Below are positions 17,163-25,498 of a stretch of 64,000 nucleotides of DNA, piece by piece. Where the stretch lies: positions 744,001-808,000 of the forward strand of contig NZ_JBHUGF010000010.1 in the NCBI RefSeq assembly GCF_042681745.1, given 5' to 3'. Source of the DNA: Saccharibacillus nicotianae (GTDB lineage Bacteria; Bacillota; Bacilli; Paenibacillales; Paenibacillaceae). The notes below the pieces were generated by a model. It was not told the DNA's origin. It saw only the letters and a list, made by a program, of their open reading frames with translations, and did not search any database. The translations under genes and the position numbers were made by a program. How positions within the stretch are numbered: position 1 is the stretch's first letter; the number at the start of each line of letters is the position of its first letter.

Positions 17163-17711
17163 TTGCGAAATTTGGGAAGTGGCAAGTGGATTGCAATCAT
17201 TATTGTTGTAGTAGGATTGCTTATATTAGGTATTAATCAATTTTATGTTCATGTCATGGCAAAGCCCTGGAGTAAAGAGCAACTGGCAATCAATAGCGCG
17301 CAGGAAAAGGCTGATATTGTCTCGGTTACGCGTACATTCAATTCAGTATGGACAGATAGTTCAACCTATTGGGTCGTTGAAGGTAAAAACACAGCGCAAG
17401 AAGATCTAATGGTCTGGGTCAAATTTAATATAGACGGTTCAGTAGCTGAAGGAGCTAACGCTGTACATGTTGAAAAAACAGCAGGTACAGTATCTTATCA
17501 AGCAGCCACTGATCTGCTACAAAAAGATTTGCCTGGAGCAGAAGCTGTACGAATTGTACCTGGCTCATATAACGGGAAATATGCTTGGCAAGTCTTTGCC
17601 AAACTGAATGAGCGTTATTATTATATTTTCTACAATTTCAGAGATGGAACCAAATTAGGTGGACCTATGGAATTGCCTGCAACATTAAAAGGAACAGGGC
17701 AAGAAGACTAA
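17163..17711 (+). CDS. tseB: TseB/YpmB-like membrane-anchored cell-wall protein (DUF5590)
   Basis: 182 residues: one N-terminal membrane helix (about 9-30), then an extracytoplasmic part with two PepSY-like repeats (WVVEGKNTAQEDLMVWV and YAWQVFAKLNERYYYIFYNF). This matches YpmB of B. subtilis, renamed TseB, a regulator of cell-wall elongation working with PBP2A. Position between dinG and asnS agrees. The start is TTG, with AAAGGA (17148-17153) 9 nt upstream. Thirty nt separate it from the deaminase gene. Confidence 0.8.
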   Translation: MRNLGSGKWIAIIIVVVGLLILGINQFYVHVMAKPWSKEQLAINSAQEKADIVSVTRTFNSVWTDSSTYWVVEGKNTAQEDLMVWVKFNIDGSVAEGANAVHVEKTAGTVSYQAATDLLQKDLPGAEAVRIVPGSYNGKYAWQVFAKLNERYYYIFYNFRDGTKLGGPMELPATLKGTGQED

Positions 17712-17727
17712 AGTAGAAGAGTCATCG

Positions 17728-17787
17728 AAAAAAAGCATGATCTTTTGAATTCAGCGTATGAATTCATTCAGATCATGCTTTTTTTGC
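17728..17787. terminator. Bidirectional terminator between tseB and the MCP gene
   Basis: A 14-16-bp stem (AAAAGCATGATCT with its complement, right arm 17770-17785) encloses GAATTCA/TGAATTC inner arms. A- and T-runs flank both sides, and the adjacent genes converge. Confidence 0.85.
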
Positions 17788-17805
17788 TGTAATAAAACGA
17801 TACAA

Positions 17806-19497
17806 TTATAAGCGGAATTGTAAAACAGTGCCTTGTAATTTCTCCGCCATAGCATGAAGTGTAGCAGTATGGGCTGTACTTTCTTCCAGAAAAGCTAACT
17901 GCTCTTCAGTAGCCGCACTGACACTTTCTGTATTCGAAGCGACATGATCGGTTAATCCTGAAATATTTTCCATAGATTTTACAATTTTCTCGGAATGACC
18001 GGATAAATGATGGAGCGAATTATTCACTTCTTTAATCTCGGCGGTCGTGTGATCGGTTAACGTTTTGATCGTGTTGAATAAATTGCCTACAGAATGTGCA
18101 GCAGTGATACCCTGACTGACTTCTTTTACCATACTTTCAACCGATTCGGTCGCGCCTCTAGTCTCATTTTGAATCGTATTTACTAATTCTTTAACACGTT
18201 TGACCGAATCATTGGTTTCATTCGATAGTTTGCGAATTTCGGAGGTCACCACAGCAAATCCACGTCCATGTTCTCCTGCGCGCGCGGCTTCAATAGCAGC
18301 ATTCAGTGATAATAGACCTGTTTGCGAAGCGATGGAAGAAATAGCATTATTGATTTCTTCAATTTCACTAGAACGTTTATTGAGAGATAAAATAATGACT
18401 TCTAATTTACTCATTCGCTGATGAATTTGATCCATTTGATTCATCACATGCGCTATCTCTTTATCGCCTAATAGTGCTTGTGTCTGTGCTTGTTGAGCGA
18501 CATTCATCGCTTGTTGACTGCTGTGATCAATCTGCTGAATATCTTTATTAACATCATATACAGCTTGTAGACCGCCTTCAACAATTTTGACCTGATCTTG
18601 AGTACTATTGGAGAGGTCTGACATAATATCAGCAACATGTTCAGCCGCTTTGCCCGTTTCAGACGCTCCACTAGCTACATCTCTAGAAATAGAAATGACC
18701 TGTGCTGCATTATCATTAATTTCATGAACCAGATGCCGCAGATTATTTTTCATACTGTTAAAAGAAGATGCAAGTTCTCCTAATTCATCTTTTTGTTTGA
18801 CGGTTATATCTTCAATGTTGAGATCACCTGTAGATATCGCTTTCGCTGCTTTATTTAATTTTTGTAAAGGTTTGGAGATCAGACGAGAAATGATAATGCC
18901 AATAATAATAGCTAGAGCAAAGTTAATAACGCTAATCGTAATAGCCAGTTGACGCGCATGTAATATTTTTTGCAGATTTTCGTTTTTAGCCGTTTCCATA
19001 AGAATATCTTGTTGATCTGAAAATTGTTGAGCAAATGTAACAATCATACTACCTACAGGAATAACGCTTGTAATAATATCGAGATACGATTGATTCAGTT
19101 GTGTAGGAGGAAGATTAAACAACTCCTGAGCGTGTGTTTTGTAATAGTCATTCATTTTGAGCATATAATTTATTTTTTCAGTATCTTCTGGTGAGACGAC
19201 TAGACTTTTCATATCTGTTAAAAGTTGAGTCGTCTGATCATTTGTACTTAATAATTGAGAACCGTCATAAGAATCCCGACTTAGCATATACGACTGCATA
19301 TATCCATTCTGGCTTGTCGCATAAAATTTTAAATTGTCAGCTTGAGACTTGAGTGTTACATAACGATCTAGAATTGTACTCATCGACTGCTGTATTTGCT
19401 GAAGAGACATTATATAGACCACTCCTGCACAGCCAGCAATCAGGGCAATAGCAAGAAATCCAGCTAAAAGTTTATGCAGGATTGAAAGACGCATCAT
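17806..19497 (-). CDS. Methyl-accepting chemotaxis protein
   Basis: 563 residues: N-terminal membrane helix (about 5-25), a ~150-residue extracytoplasmic helical sensor domain of the four-helix-bundle type, a second helix (about 185-205, FALAIIIGIIISRLISKPL), a HAMP domain (about 205-260), then the long coiled-coil signalling domain. The hairpin-tip sequence EINNAISSIASQTGLLSLNAAIEAARAGEHGRGFAVV is of the type that binds CheA/CheW (written here as family recognition over about 385-425). ATG 19497 is preferred: AAGGAGT (19503-19509) overlaps the ATG at 19512. It lies 21 nt behind the binding-protein gene. Confidence 0.92.
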   Translation of the reverse strand: MMRLSILHKLLAGFLAIALIAGCAGVVYIMSLQQIQQSMSTILDRYVTLKSQADNLKFYATSQNGYMQSYMLSRDSYDGSQLLSTNDQTTQLLTDMKSLVVSPEDTEKINYMLKMNDYYKTHAQELFNLPPTQLNQSYLDIITSVIPVGSMIVTFAQQFSDQQDILMETAKNENLQKILHARQLAITISVINFALAIIIGIIISRLISKPLQKLNKAAKAISTGDLNIEDITVKQKDELGELASSFNSMKNNLRHLVHEINDNAAQVISISRDVASGASETGKAAEHVADIMSDLSNSTQDQVKIVEGGLQAVYDVNKDIQQIDHSSQQAMNVAQQAQTQALLGDKEIAHVMNQMDQIHQRMSKLEVIILSLNKRSSEIEEINNAISSIASQTGLLSLNAAIEAARAGEHGRGFAVVTSEIRKLSNETNDSVKRVKELVNTIQNETRGATESVESMVKEVSQGITAAHSVGNLFNTIKTLTDHTTAEIKEVNNSLHHLSGHSEKIVKSMENISGLTDHVASNTESVSAATEEQLAFLEESTAHTATLHAMAEKLQGTVLQFRL

Positions 19498-19518
19498 AAC
19501 CCACTCCTTCATATATAA

Positions 19519-20538
19519 TCATTTCCACTTAGCTATATATTTTTCTTCGTTTGCTTGTGTAATTAATTCATAAGGAATAATGATTTCTTTAGCGACTTTT
19601 TTCCCATTGGCTGCTTCGATCGTAGTTTGAAGGCCTTTACTGCCTTGAGCCGCTGCATTTTGAAAAACAGTGACTTTTAATTTATCAGCTTTCATAAAAT
19701 TAAGAGCATCCATCGTACCATCGACACCGGCAAAAATAATATTTTGATCTTGACCATTAACCTGTGCTGCTAACATAGCTCCGATAATCATTTCATCATT
19801 GTTTGCTACAACAGCATCAATATGTTGTTTGGAAGCTAACCATTTAGCCATCAATGCCATGCCTTTAGCCCGATCGTAATTAGCTGTTTCTTCAAAAATA
19901 ATTTTCATGTTCGGGTACTTAGCAATCACTTCTTTGTTGCCTTTAGTACGGTTTACCTGTGCATCACTGCCCATATCACCATCCATGATTGCAATATTAC
20001 CTTTTCCGCCTAACAGTCTAGCGACTTCGTTCATCTGAAGTGTACCGGCAGTCAACGAATCAGAACCGATGTAAGAAGTGATTGTCGTTAATTCTTTAAA
20101 TGTACGATTGACTGCAATGATAGGAATATTAGCTTGATTGGCTAAATCTACAATAGTTTTGGAAATGGTAGGATCCATTGGTAAAAAGGTAATTGCTTTT
20201 ACATCTTGAGCAATAAATTCTTTGATTTGTTGAAGTTGAGTGGAGGGGTCATTTTTAGCGTCTGCATAAATGACAGTGACATCAGGTTGTGTTTTGGCAT
20301 AGGCTTGCATACCAGAGGCTACATAACTGATAAATCTATCATTCATATTTGGAATAGATACACCAATCGTTATCTTTCCTGATGTGTTATTCGTAGTTGT
20401 AGGAGTCGTTGCTGTTGTAGTAGAGGCATTAGAAGCTGGTGAAGCAGGAGTTACAGAAGAACTGGAAGTACAACCTGAAATAAGCATAATGAGAGCGAAC
20501 AACAAAAAAATAACGGGGAACTTTAAAAGTACACGCAT
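19519..20538 (-). CDS. Sugar-binding lipoprotein, periplasmic-binding-protein type 1 (RbsB-like)
   Basis: 339 residues. Lipoprotein signal peptide with lipobox LISGC (Cys23), a Ser/Thr/Pro/Ala-rich linker (24-50), then a type 1 periplasmic binding fold typical of ribose/galactose-binding proteins (TIGVSIPNMNDRF, FLPMDPT, VVANNDEMIIGA, FAGVDGT). No ABC permease or ATPase gene is nearby; the only partner is the chemoreceptor gene just downstream. Either it serves a transporter encoded elsewhere or it presents a ligand to the MCP. GGAGG precedes the ATG. Confidence 0.88.
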   Translation of the reverse strand: MRVLLKFPVIFLLFALIMLISGCTSSSSVTPASPASNASTTTATTPTTTNNTSGKITIGVSIPNMNDRFISYVASGMQAYAKTQPDVTVIYADAKNDPSTQLQQIKEFIAQDVKAITFLPMDPTISKTIVDLANQANIPIIAVNRTFKELTTITSYIGSDSLTAGTLQMNEVARLLGGKGNIAIMDGDMGSDAQVNRTKGNKEVIAKYPNMKIIFEETANYDRAKGMALMAKWLASKQHIDAVVANNDEMIIGAMLAAQVNGQDQNIIFAGVDGTMDALNFMKADKLKVTVFQNAAAQGSKGLQTTIEAANGKKVAKEIIIPYELITQANEEKYIAKWK

Positions 20539-20696
20539 TTAGCCAACCTCCATACTGTTCATTTTTAAAGCAGCATAGCGTTTACATTTTTTTAGATATA
20601 AATAAGGACAAAATGTGACAAGATATAAAATATATCGACAGAGGTTGTATTTTTAATAATAGAGATTTTTATTTTATTAAAGAGGAGAACATTAGT

Positions 20697-20749
20697 GGAG
20701 TTGAATATAAGCGGAGTTGAATATAACTAAAAAATGAATATGACTAAAA
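20697..20749. repeat. Three short direct repeats in the divergent intergenic region
   Basis: GGAGTTGAATATAA occurs at 20697-20710 and 20713-20726. GAATATAACTAAAA (20719-20732) and GAATATGACTAAAA (20736-20749) continue the series, so TGAATAT recurs with a 16-17-bp period, at 20702, 20718 and 20735. The period is close to one and a half helical turns. It lies between the binding-lipoprotein gene (-) and the membrane-protein gene (+) and could be an operator array. The rest of 20539-20918 contains no gene; CCTATC/GATAGG arms at about 20846-20870 form a possible leader hairpin. Confidence 0.5.
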
Positions 20750-20918
20750 GTAGTGGTATTAGAAATCAAAAAACACATATGATATACTAGATATAGATAA
20801 ATAAATGTAAACACAGCAAAAAACCTATCTATAAACTGTTACCGATAGGCGTTCAAATACCGAAGTAAAATATATGTTGTTATGTACATCGTGTTCACTA
20901 CATTAAAGGAGGACGTAT

Positions 20919-21446
20919 ATGAAACTCCGTATCATGCCTATTTTTATAACAGTAATCGTATCTGCTACTGTATTATTTGGTGGATGGTTTACGTATCGTC
21001 AGTTGACTCTCTACAGTCCGCTTACGAAAATTGTACAGAATTATCCTGGGGTCAATGCCTCTCATATTAGTATTAACCCAAAAGAAGTGATGTTGAAACT
21101 TGATCTTGCACCTTCTGCAGATTTAGGTGGTCTGGTACAGACATTGAATAAGCAAGGAACCGATATCTGGGGTACACGTACACTTAAATTAGAAGTGACA
21201 GATCACTCGAATACAGAACTCGACAAAGTATGGGAAAACGCCATGTTTTCTGTTTCTCAAGCAATGGCGACACAAAAATATACTGAAATTCCGGAAACTG
21301 TTGAAAGTATTATGCAACAAAACAAAAATATTCAAGTTAAAGCAGAAATGGATGAACGTAACGTCTACGTATCTTTGAGCAATGGAAAAGGAAGCAAATT
21401 CCTGATCTTGCCACGTAATTCTCAAGTCACAGGAGGAAGCGCCTAA
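20919..21446 (+). CDS. Single-pass membrane protein of unknown function, coupled to an FtsH-like protease
   Basis: 175 residues; I do not recognise the family. One membrane helix (about 5-24), then ~150 residues that would be outside the cell if the N-terminus stays inside, with alternating beta/alpha character and no cysteine. AAAGGAGG stands 8 nt before the ATG. The stop overlaps the start of the AAA+ protease (TAATG), so the two are made together. A role as a partner, adaptor or substrate of the protease is inferred from coupling only. Confidence 0.75.
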   Translation: MKLRIMPIFITVIVSATVLFGGWFTYRQLTLYSPLTKIVQNYPGVNASHISINPKEVMLKLDLAPSADLGGLVQTLNKQGTDIWGTRTLKLEVTDHSNTELDKVWENAMFSVSQAMATQKYTEIPETVESIMQQNKNIQVKAEMDERNVYVSLSNGKGSKFLILPRNSQVTGGSA

Positions 21447-22948
21447 TGCCTAAATGGACAAAAGAGATTGTTGTTGGATTTGTACCAGTGTTGTTAATTT
21501 TTCTTATCTTTGTAGGATATAATATTTTACCGTTATTATTGATTGCTGCTCTAGTGGGTGGAACATTCTTGGTGATGCAAATGCGTGGTGGATTAGCTGT
21601 TGGTGCTGCGCAAGAACGTAAACGTAAAAAAAATGGGCCGCTTAAATTAACTTTTGAACAAATTGGTGGTCAAGATAATGCGAAGCGTGAATTGCGTGAA
21701 GCTCTTGATTTTCTTGTACGTCATGATGAAATGAACAAATTCGGTATTCGCCCGTTAAAAGGAATACTGCTTACAGGGCCTCCAGGGACAGGTAAAACAT
21801 TAATGGCAAAAGCAGCAGCTCATTATACCGATTCTGTATTTGTCAGTGCATCCGGTAGCGAATTTGTAGAAATGTATGTCGGTGTTGGAGCAGGACGTAT
21901 TCGCGATTTGTTCAAAGACGCTCGTACACGTGCTGCCAAAGAAAATAAGCAAAGCGCGATAATTTTTATCGATGAAATAGATGTTATTGGTGGTAAACGT
22001 GAAGGCGGACAACAACGTGAGTATGATCAGACGTTGAATCAGTTGTTGACAGAAATGGATGGAATCTATAGCAATGAAGCACCTCGTATCTTGATTATTG
22101 CGGCTACCAACCGTAAAGAAATGCTAGATAGTGCATTGTTACGCCCGGGTCGTTTTGATCGTCATATTCAAGTCGATCTACCTGATAAAAAAGGTCGTAA
22201 ACATATTTTGGAACTTCATGCAGCAAACAAACCGCTTGCCAAAGATACCGATCTAGATAAATTAGCAGAAGAAGCATACGGTTTCTCTGGAGCTCAATTG
22301 GAAAGTGTAATGAATGAAGGTGCGATTTATGCGATGCGTCAAAATGCAGACCATATTTTGCAACGTCATCTATCTATGGCAATCGATAAAGTGATGATGG
22401 GTGAAAAAACAGATCGTGAATCCAGTATCGAAGAAAAACGTCGCGTAGCTATCCATGAATTAGGACATGCGATTATGGCAGAAGTGGTTCGTCCGGGTAG
22501 TGTAGGGCAAGTAGCATTGAGTCCACGCGGTCAAGCGTTAGGCTATGTGCGTCATAATCCTGCACAAGAACAATACTTGTACACGAAGCCATTTTTGGAA
22601 GAGCAAATCATGATTGCTCTTGGTGGAGCGGCAGCTGAAGAAATGTATTATGAAGGACGAAGTACAGGTTCTAGAGGCGATTTCGATCAAGCACTCAATA
22701 TTGTTCAGACAATGATGGAATCGGGTTTGACGAAGCTTGGAATTATCAGTATGAACATGGTTCCTAAAGAACAAATTATGAAAGAAAATAATGCTATTTT
22801 AGAAGATTTAACCAGACGCACCAAAGAAATTCTAGATAGCCGTCGCCTAATTTTTGACACATCTTTGGACATTTTGTTAAAAGAAGAAGTGTTATCTGGC
22901 GAACAATTTCGACAACAGTTCAATAAAAGTTCAAATGTACCAGCATAA
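21446..22948 (+). CDS. FtsH-like AAA+ zinc metalloprotease lacking the extracytoplasmic domain
   Basis: 500 residues against ~630-650 for FtsH. Two adjacent membrane helices (about 8-24 and 28-46) with almost no loop replace the usual TM-periplasmic domain-TM layout. The AAA+ domain has Walker A GPPGTGKT (111-118), Walker B IIFIDEID and the arginine-finger region RPGRFDRHI. The peptidase has HELGH (His337, His341) and the third zinc ligand Asp412 in GSRGDFDQA, 75 residues after His337 as in FtsH. So it should be proteolytic. It is a paralog, since cellular FtsH normally lies elsewhere. The terminator stem begins inside its last codons. Confidence 0.88.
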   Translation: MPKWTKEIVVGFVPVLLIFLIFVGYNILPLLLIAALVGGTFLVMQMRGGLAVGAAQERKRKKNGPLKLTFEQIGGQDNAKRELREALDFLVRHDEMNKFGIRPLKGILLTGPPGTGKTLMAKAAAHYTDSVFVSASGSEFVEMYVGVGAGRIRDLFKDARTRAAKENKQSAIIFIDEIDVIGGKREGGQQREYDQTLNQLLTEMDGIYSNEAPRILIIAATNRKEMLDSALLRPGRFDRHIQVDLPDKKGRKHILELHAANKPLAKDTDLDKLAEEAYGFSGAQLESVMNEGAIYAMRQNADHILQRHLSMAIDKVMMGEKTDRESSIEEKRRVAIHELGHAIMAEVVRPGSVGQVALSPRGQALGYVRHNPAQEQYLYTKPFLEEQIMIALGGAAAEEMYYEGRSTGSRGDFDQALNIVQTMMESGLTKLGIISMNMVPKEQIMKENNAILEDLTRRTKEILDSRRLIFDTSLDILLKEEVLSGEQFRQQFNKSSNVPA

Positions 22949-22973
22949 TTTAAAATGCTGGTACTTTTTTTTT
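22937..22973 (+). terminator. Rho-independent terminator overlapping the protease stop codon
   Basis: GTACCAGCAT (22937-22946) and ATGCTGGTAC (22955-22964) form a perfect 10-bp stem followed by nine T. The left arm contains the last two sense codons and the first base of the stop. Confidence 0.9.
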
Positions 22974-23211
22974 ACTTTTTGCTTGTGCTACGCTATTATT
23001 AGATGTTGGAGATCATATAAAAGCCTGACGTTATGTTTTGATTTTTTCGGCTTCAATACGCAAGTACAAAAGATTGGTTTTGAAGTATCTATGTATTTTG
23101 TATGAACGCAAGCTAGAGAAGAGACGACAACGAATAGAAGGCTTCAAAGGATATAGACTGAACATATTTGGTCTGTACACTTTATGAATATTGGAAGGGT
23201 GGAAAGAAACC

Positions 23212-24084
23212 ATGAATTTTAAAAAAGTCGGCGTTATCGGCGGCGGTACAATGGGACAAGGTATTTCTGAAATGCTTGCTAAGAAGGGCATCGAGGTATT
23301 ACTTGTTGAGAAAACACAGGACAAGCTGAACCATGCTTGGGATATGATTGAGACCAGTCTGGACAAACAAATGGAGAAATGGGCATTAACTCAAGCAGAG
23401 AAAAAATTGATTTTGTCCAAAATCACGAAAGTGACTCATTTTGCAGATTTGGGAACATGTGAACTTGTGATCGAAACGATCAGTGAAGATCCAGAAGCGA
23501 AAAAAGAAGTATTTGCTCAATTGGATCAAGTTTGTCCAAGCAATGTAATTTTGGCAAGTAATACATCTACATTGAGCTTAACAGAACTTGCAAGTTCAAC
23601 AATGTATCCAGAACGTGTTATTGGAATGCACTTTATTTATCCAGTATCCAAAATTGATCTTGTCGAAATCATTCGTGGTCTTCGTACATCCGATCAAACG
23701 TTTGAAGTGACAAAGAACTTTATTGAGCAAACAGTCAACAAACGCGGCATCATGGTTTATGAATCTCCTGGATTTGTAACAAGCCGTATTATTTGCTTAT
23801 TGATCAATGAAGCATTGCATGTACTTGAAGAAGGTGTAGCTTCTGCTGAAGATATCGATGATTCGATGCGCATTGGTTACCAATTCCAATATGGCCCGCT
23901 TGAAATGGCTGACCGCTTTGGACTGGATTCAGTAAATGCAGCACTTGAGCGTATGTTCCGCGAATACGGAGAGCTAAAATATCGCCCAGCTATCATTTTG
24001 AAAAAAATGGTTCGTGCAGGTAGTCTTGGTGTGAAAACAGGCGAAGGATTCTTCAAGTATGACAAGGATGGTGACCGGATATGA
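23212..24084 (+). CDS. hbd: 3-hydroxybutyryl-CoA dehydrogenase
   Basis: 290 residues, the single-domain length of Hbd/PaaH/MmgB. NAD-binding GGGTMGQG lies at about 11-18. SNTSTLSLTELA and GMHFIYPV (with the catalytic His) and the C-terminal GPLEMADRFGLD complete the family. The reaction is acetoacetyl-CoA to 3-hydroxybutyryl-CoA or the reverse. ATG 23212 is chosen: GGAAGGGTGG precedes it, whereas the frame's earlier start is only a TTG at 23191. The stop overlaps ackA (ATGA). A thiolase or crotonase gene is not present nearby. Confidence 0.92.
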   Translation: MNFKKVGVIGGGTMGQGISEMLAKKGIEVLLVEKTQDKLNHAWDMIETSLDKQMEKWALTQAEKKLILSKITKVTHFADLGTCELVIETISEDPEAKKEVFAQLDQVCPSNVILASNTSTLSLTELASSTMYPERVIGMHFIYPVSKIDLVEIIRGLRTSDQTFEVTKNFIEQTVNKRGIMVYESPGFVTSRIICLLINEALHVLEEGVASAEDIDDSMRIGYQFQYGPLEMADRFGLDSVNAALERMFREYGELKYRPAIILKKMVRAGSLGVKTGEGFFKYDKDGDRI

Positions 24085-25280
24085 AAGTACTCGTAATCAA
24101 TGCAGGTAGTTCTTCTCTAAAATACCAGTTGTACAACATGACAGACGAAAGTGTTCTAGCTAAAGGACGCGTAGAACGAATCGGTATGGATTCTTCGATT
24201 CTTGTTCACGAGCCTACAGGTGGCGAAGAATACAACACAGTAAGCGAAATTTTAGACCATACGATTGCTATTCGTCGTGTACTTGAAAGCTTAACTGATG
24301 AAAAACATGGTGTGATGAAATCTGTAGACGAAATCGATGCTGTTGGACACCGTGTAGTACAAGGGGCAGAATCTTTTAAAGAGTCTGTTCTTGTAGACAA
24401 AGATGTAAAAAAAGAAATTCGTCGCTTATTCGATCTAGCTCCTCTTCATAACCCGGCTCATATTATGGGGATTGAAGCAGTTGAACTAAATATGCCTGAC
24501 GTACCACAGGTTGTTGTATTTGATACAGCATTCCACCAAACGATGCCTGAAAAAGCATACTTGTATGCTATTCCTAAAGTACTTTACAAAAAACATAAAG
24601 TACGTCGTTATGGATTCCACGGCACATCTCATTATTATGTTAGTCTTGCAGCGGCTGAGTATCTTAAACGCCCGTTAAAAGAGCTTAAAGTGATCACTTG
24701 CCATATCGGTAACGGTGGTAGCTTAACAGCAGTTAAAGACGGTATCTCTGTAGATACATCGATGGGTATGACACCGCTTGAAGGTCTAATCATGGGTACA
24801 CGTAGTGGTGACCTTGATCCAGCGATCGTACCTTATGTAATGAATAAAGAAGAACTGAGTATCGGTGAAGTTAACTTTATGTTGAACAAACATAGTGGAT
24901 TAATGGCGATTTCCGGTTCTAGCAGTGATATGCGTGAGATTACAGATGCTATGGCTGAAGGCGATGCGAATTCAACTCTTGCTTTTGAAATGTTTGAATA
25001 TCGTCTACGTAAATACATCGGTTCGTATGTAGCAGCGATGGACGGTGTAGATGTGATCGTCTTTACAGCAGGTATCGGCGAAAACTCTGCAATCGTTCGT
25101 GAAAAAGTATGCGAAAACTTAACGTATCTTGGTGTGAAATTGGATCCAGAATTGAACAAAATCCGTTCTGGTGATCCACGTCGTATTTCTACACCGGATT
25201 CTAAAGTAGAAGTACTGGTTGTTCCTACAAATGAAGAACTTGTCATTGCACGTGATACGTACAAGTTGATTCAAAAGTAA
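24081..25280 (+). CDS. ackA: Acetate kinase
   Basis: 399 residues. Interconverts acetate + ATP and acetyl phosphate + ADP. Seen motifs: VINAGSSSLKYQ (4-15), FHGTSHYYV, ITCHIGNGGSLTAV, the MTPLEGLIMGTRSGDLDP segment, and the C-terminal FTAGIGENS. AckA-like butyrate kinases differ in these motifs, so acetate is the likely substrate. It is translationally coupled to hbd, linking acyl-CoA reduction to overflow or fermentative metabolism. Confidence 0.95.
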   Translation: MKVLVINAGSSSLKYQLYNMTDESVLAKGRVERIGMDSSILVHEPTGGEEYNTVSEILDHTIAIRRVLESLTDEKHGVMKSVDEIDAVGHRVVQGAESFKESVLVDKDVKKEIRRLFDLAPLHNPAHIMGIEAVELNMPDVPQVVVFDTAFHQTMPEKAYLYAIPKVLYKKHKVRRYGFHGTSHYYVSLAAAEYLKRPLKELKVITCHIGNGGSLTAVKDGISVDTSMGMTPLEGLIMGTRSGDLDPAIVPYVMNKEELSIGEVNFMLNKHSGLMAISGSSSDMREITDAMAEGDANSTLAFEMFEYRLRKYIGSYVAAMDGVDVIVFTAGIGENSAIVREKVCENLTYLGVKLDPELNKIRSGDPRRISTPDSKVEVLVVPTNEELVIARDTYKLIQK

Positions 25281-25317
25281 GCAACATTACAGATCATAAA
25301 CAAGCAGATGTTTATTG

Positions 25318-25323
25318 TATAAT
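25318..25323 (+). promoter_or_regulatory. Candidate -10 box of asnS
   Basis: A consensus TATAAT 176 nt before the asnS start; the -35 region is poor. A transcript from here would contain the dyad at 25348-25368 and the long hairpin at 25385-25440. Confidence 0.3.
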
Positions 25324-25347
25324 GATTTAAAATAGGTAAATGGATGT

Positions 25348-25368
25348 TATTCAAATGATTTGAATAAT
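25348..25368. promoter_or_regulatory. Perfect dyad in the asnS leader
   Basis: TTATTCAAA-TGA-TTTGAATAA, 9-bp arms with a 3-bp centre, about 30 bp downstream of the TATAAT. This is typical of a protein-binding operator. No regulator is identified. Confidence 0.45.
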
Positions 25369-25390
25369 GATACTATAAAAGCTTCTCAGT

Positions 25391-25427
25391 AGAAATCAAA
25401 GCAAAGTCGTTTTTTGCTTTGATTTCT
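25391..25427 (+). promoter_or_regulatory. Long hairpin in the asnS leader
   Basis: AGAAATCAAAGCAAA (25391-25405) pairs fully with 25413-25427; imperfect pairing extends outward to AAGCT/AGCTT. The T stretch lies inside the loop and the stem is not followed by a T-run, so it is not a standard terminator. No T-box sequence is present. It may end the ackA transcript by processing or control asnS. Confidence 0.45.
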
Positions 25428-25498
25428 TGCTGATGATAGCTTGTAGTCATTACCTATTTCATTGATGTTGCTCAATAAGCAAAAGGGAGAGTATATAA

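Noticed and set aside
20600..20680. Sigma-D promoter (TAAA-N15-GCCGATAT) for the binding protein-MCP operon
   Set aside because: GTCGATAT is present on the minus strand, but the TAAA lies at 12 nt instead of about 15; not good enough to list.
24833..25264. 143-codon frame opposite to ackA, and similar long antisense frames elsewhere (e.g. 46528-46779, 61837-62217)
   Set aside because: They lie wholly within well-supported genes on the other strand, lack ribosome sites and show no family features.
25281..25498. T-box upstream of asnS
   Set aside because: No GGTGGNACCGCG element or terminator with T-run; only a dyad and a long hairpin are seen.
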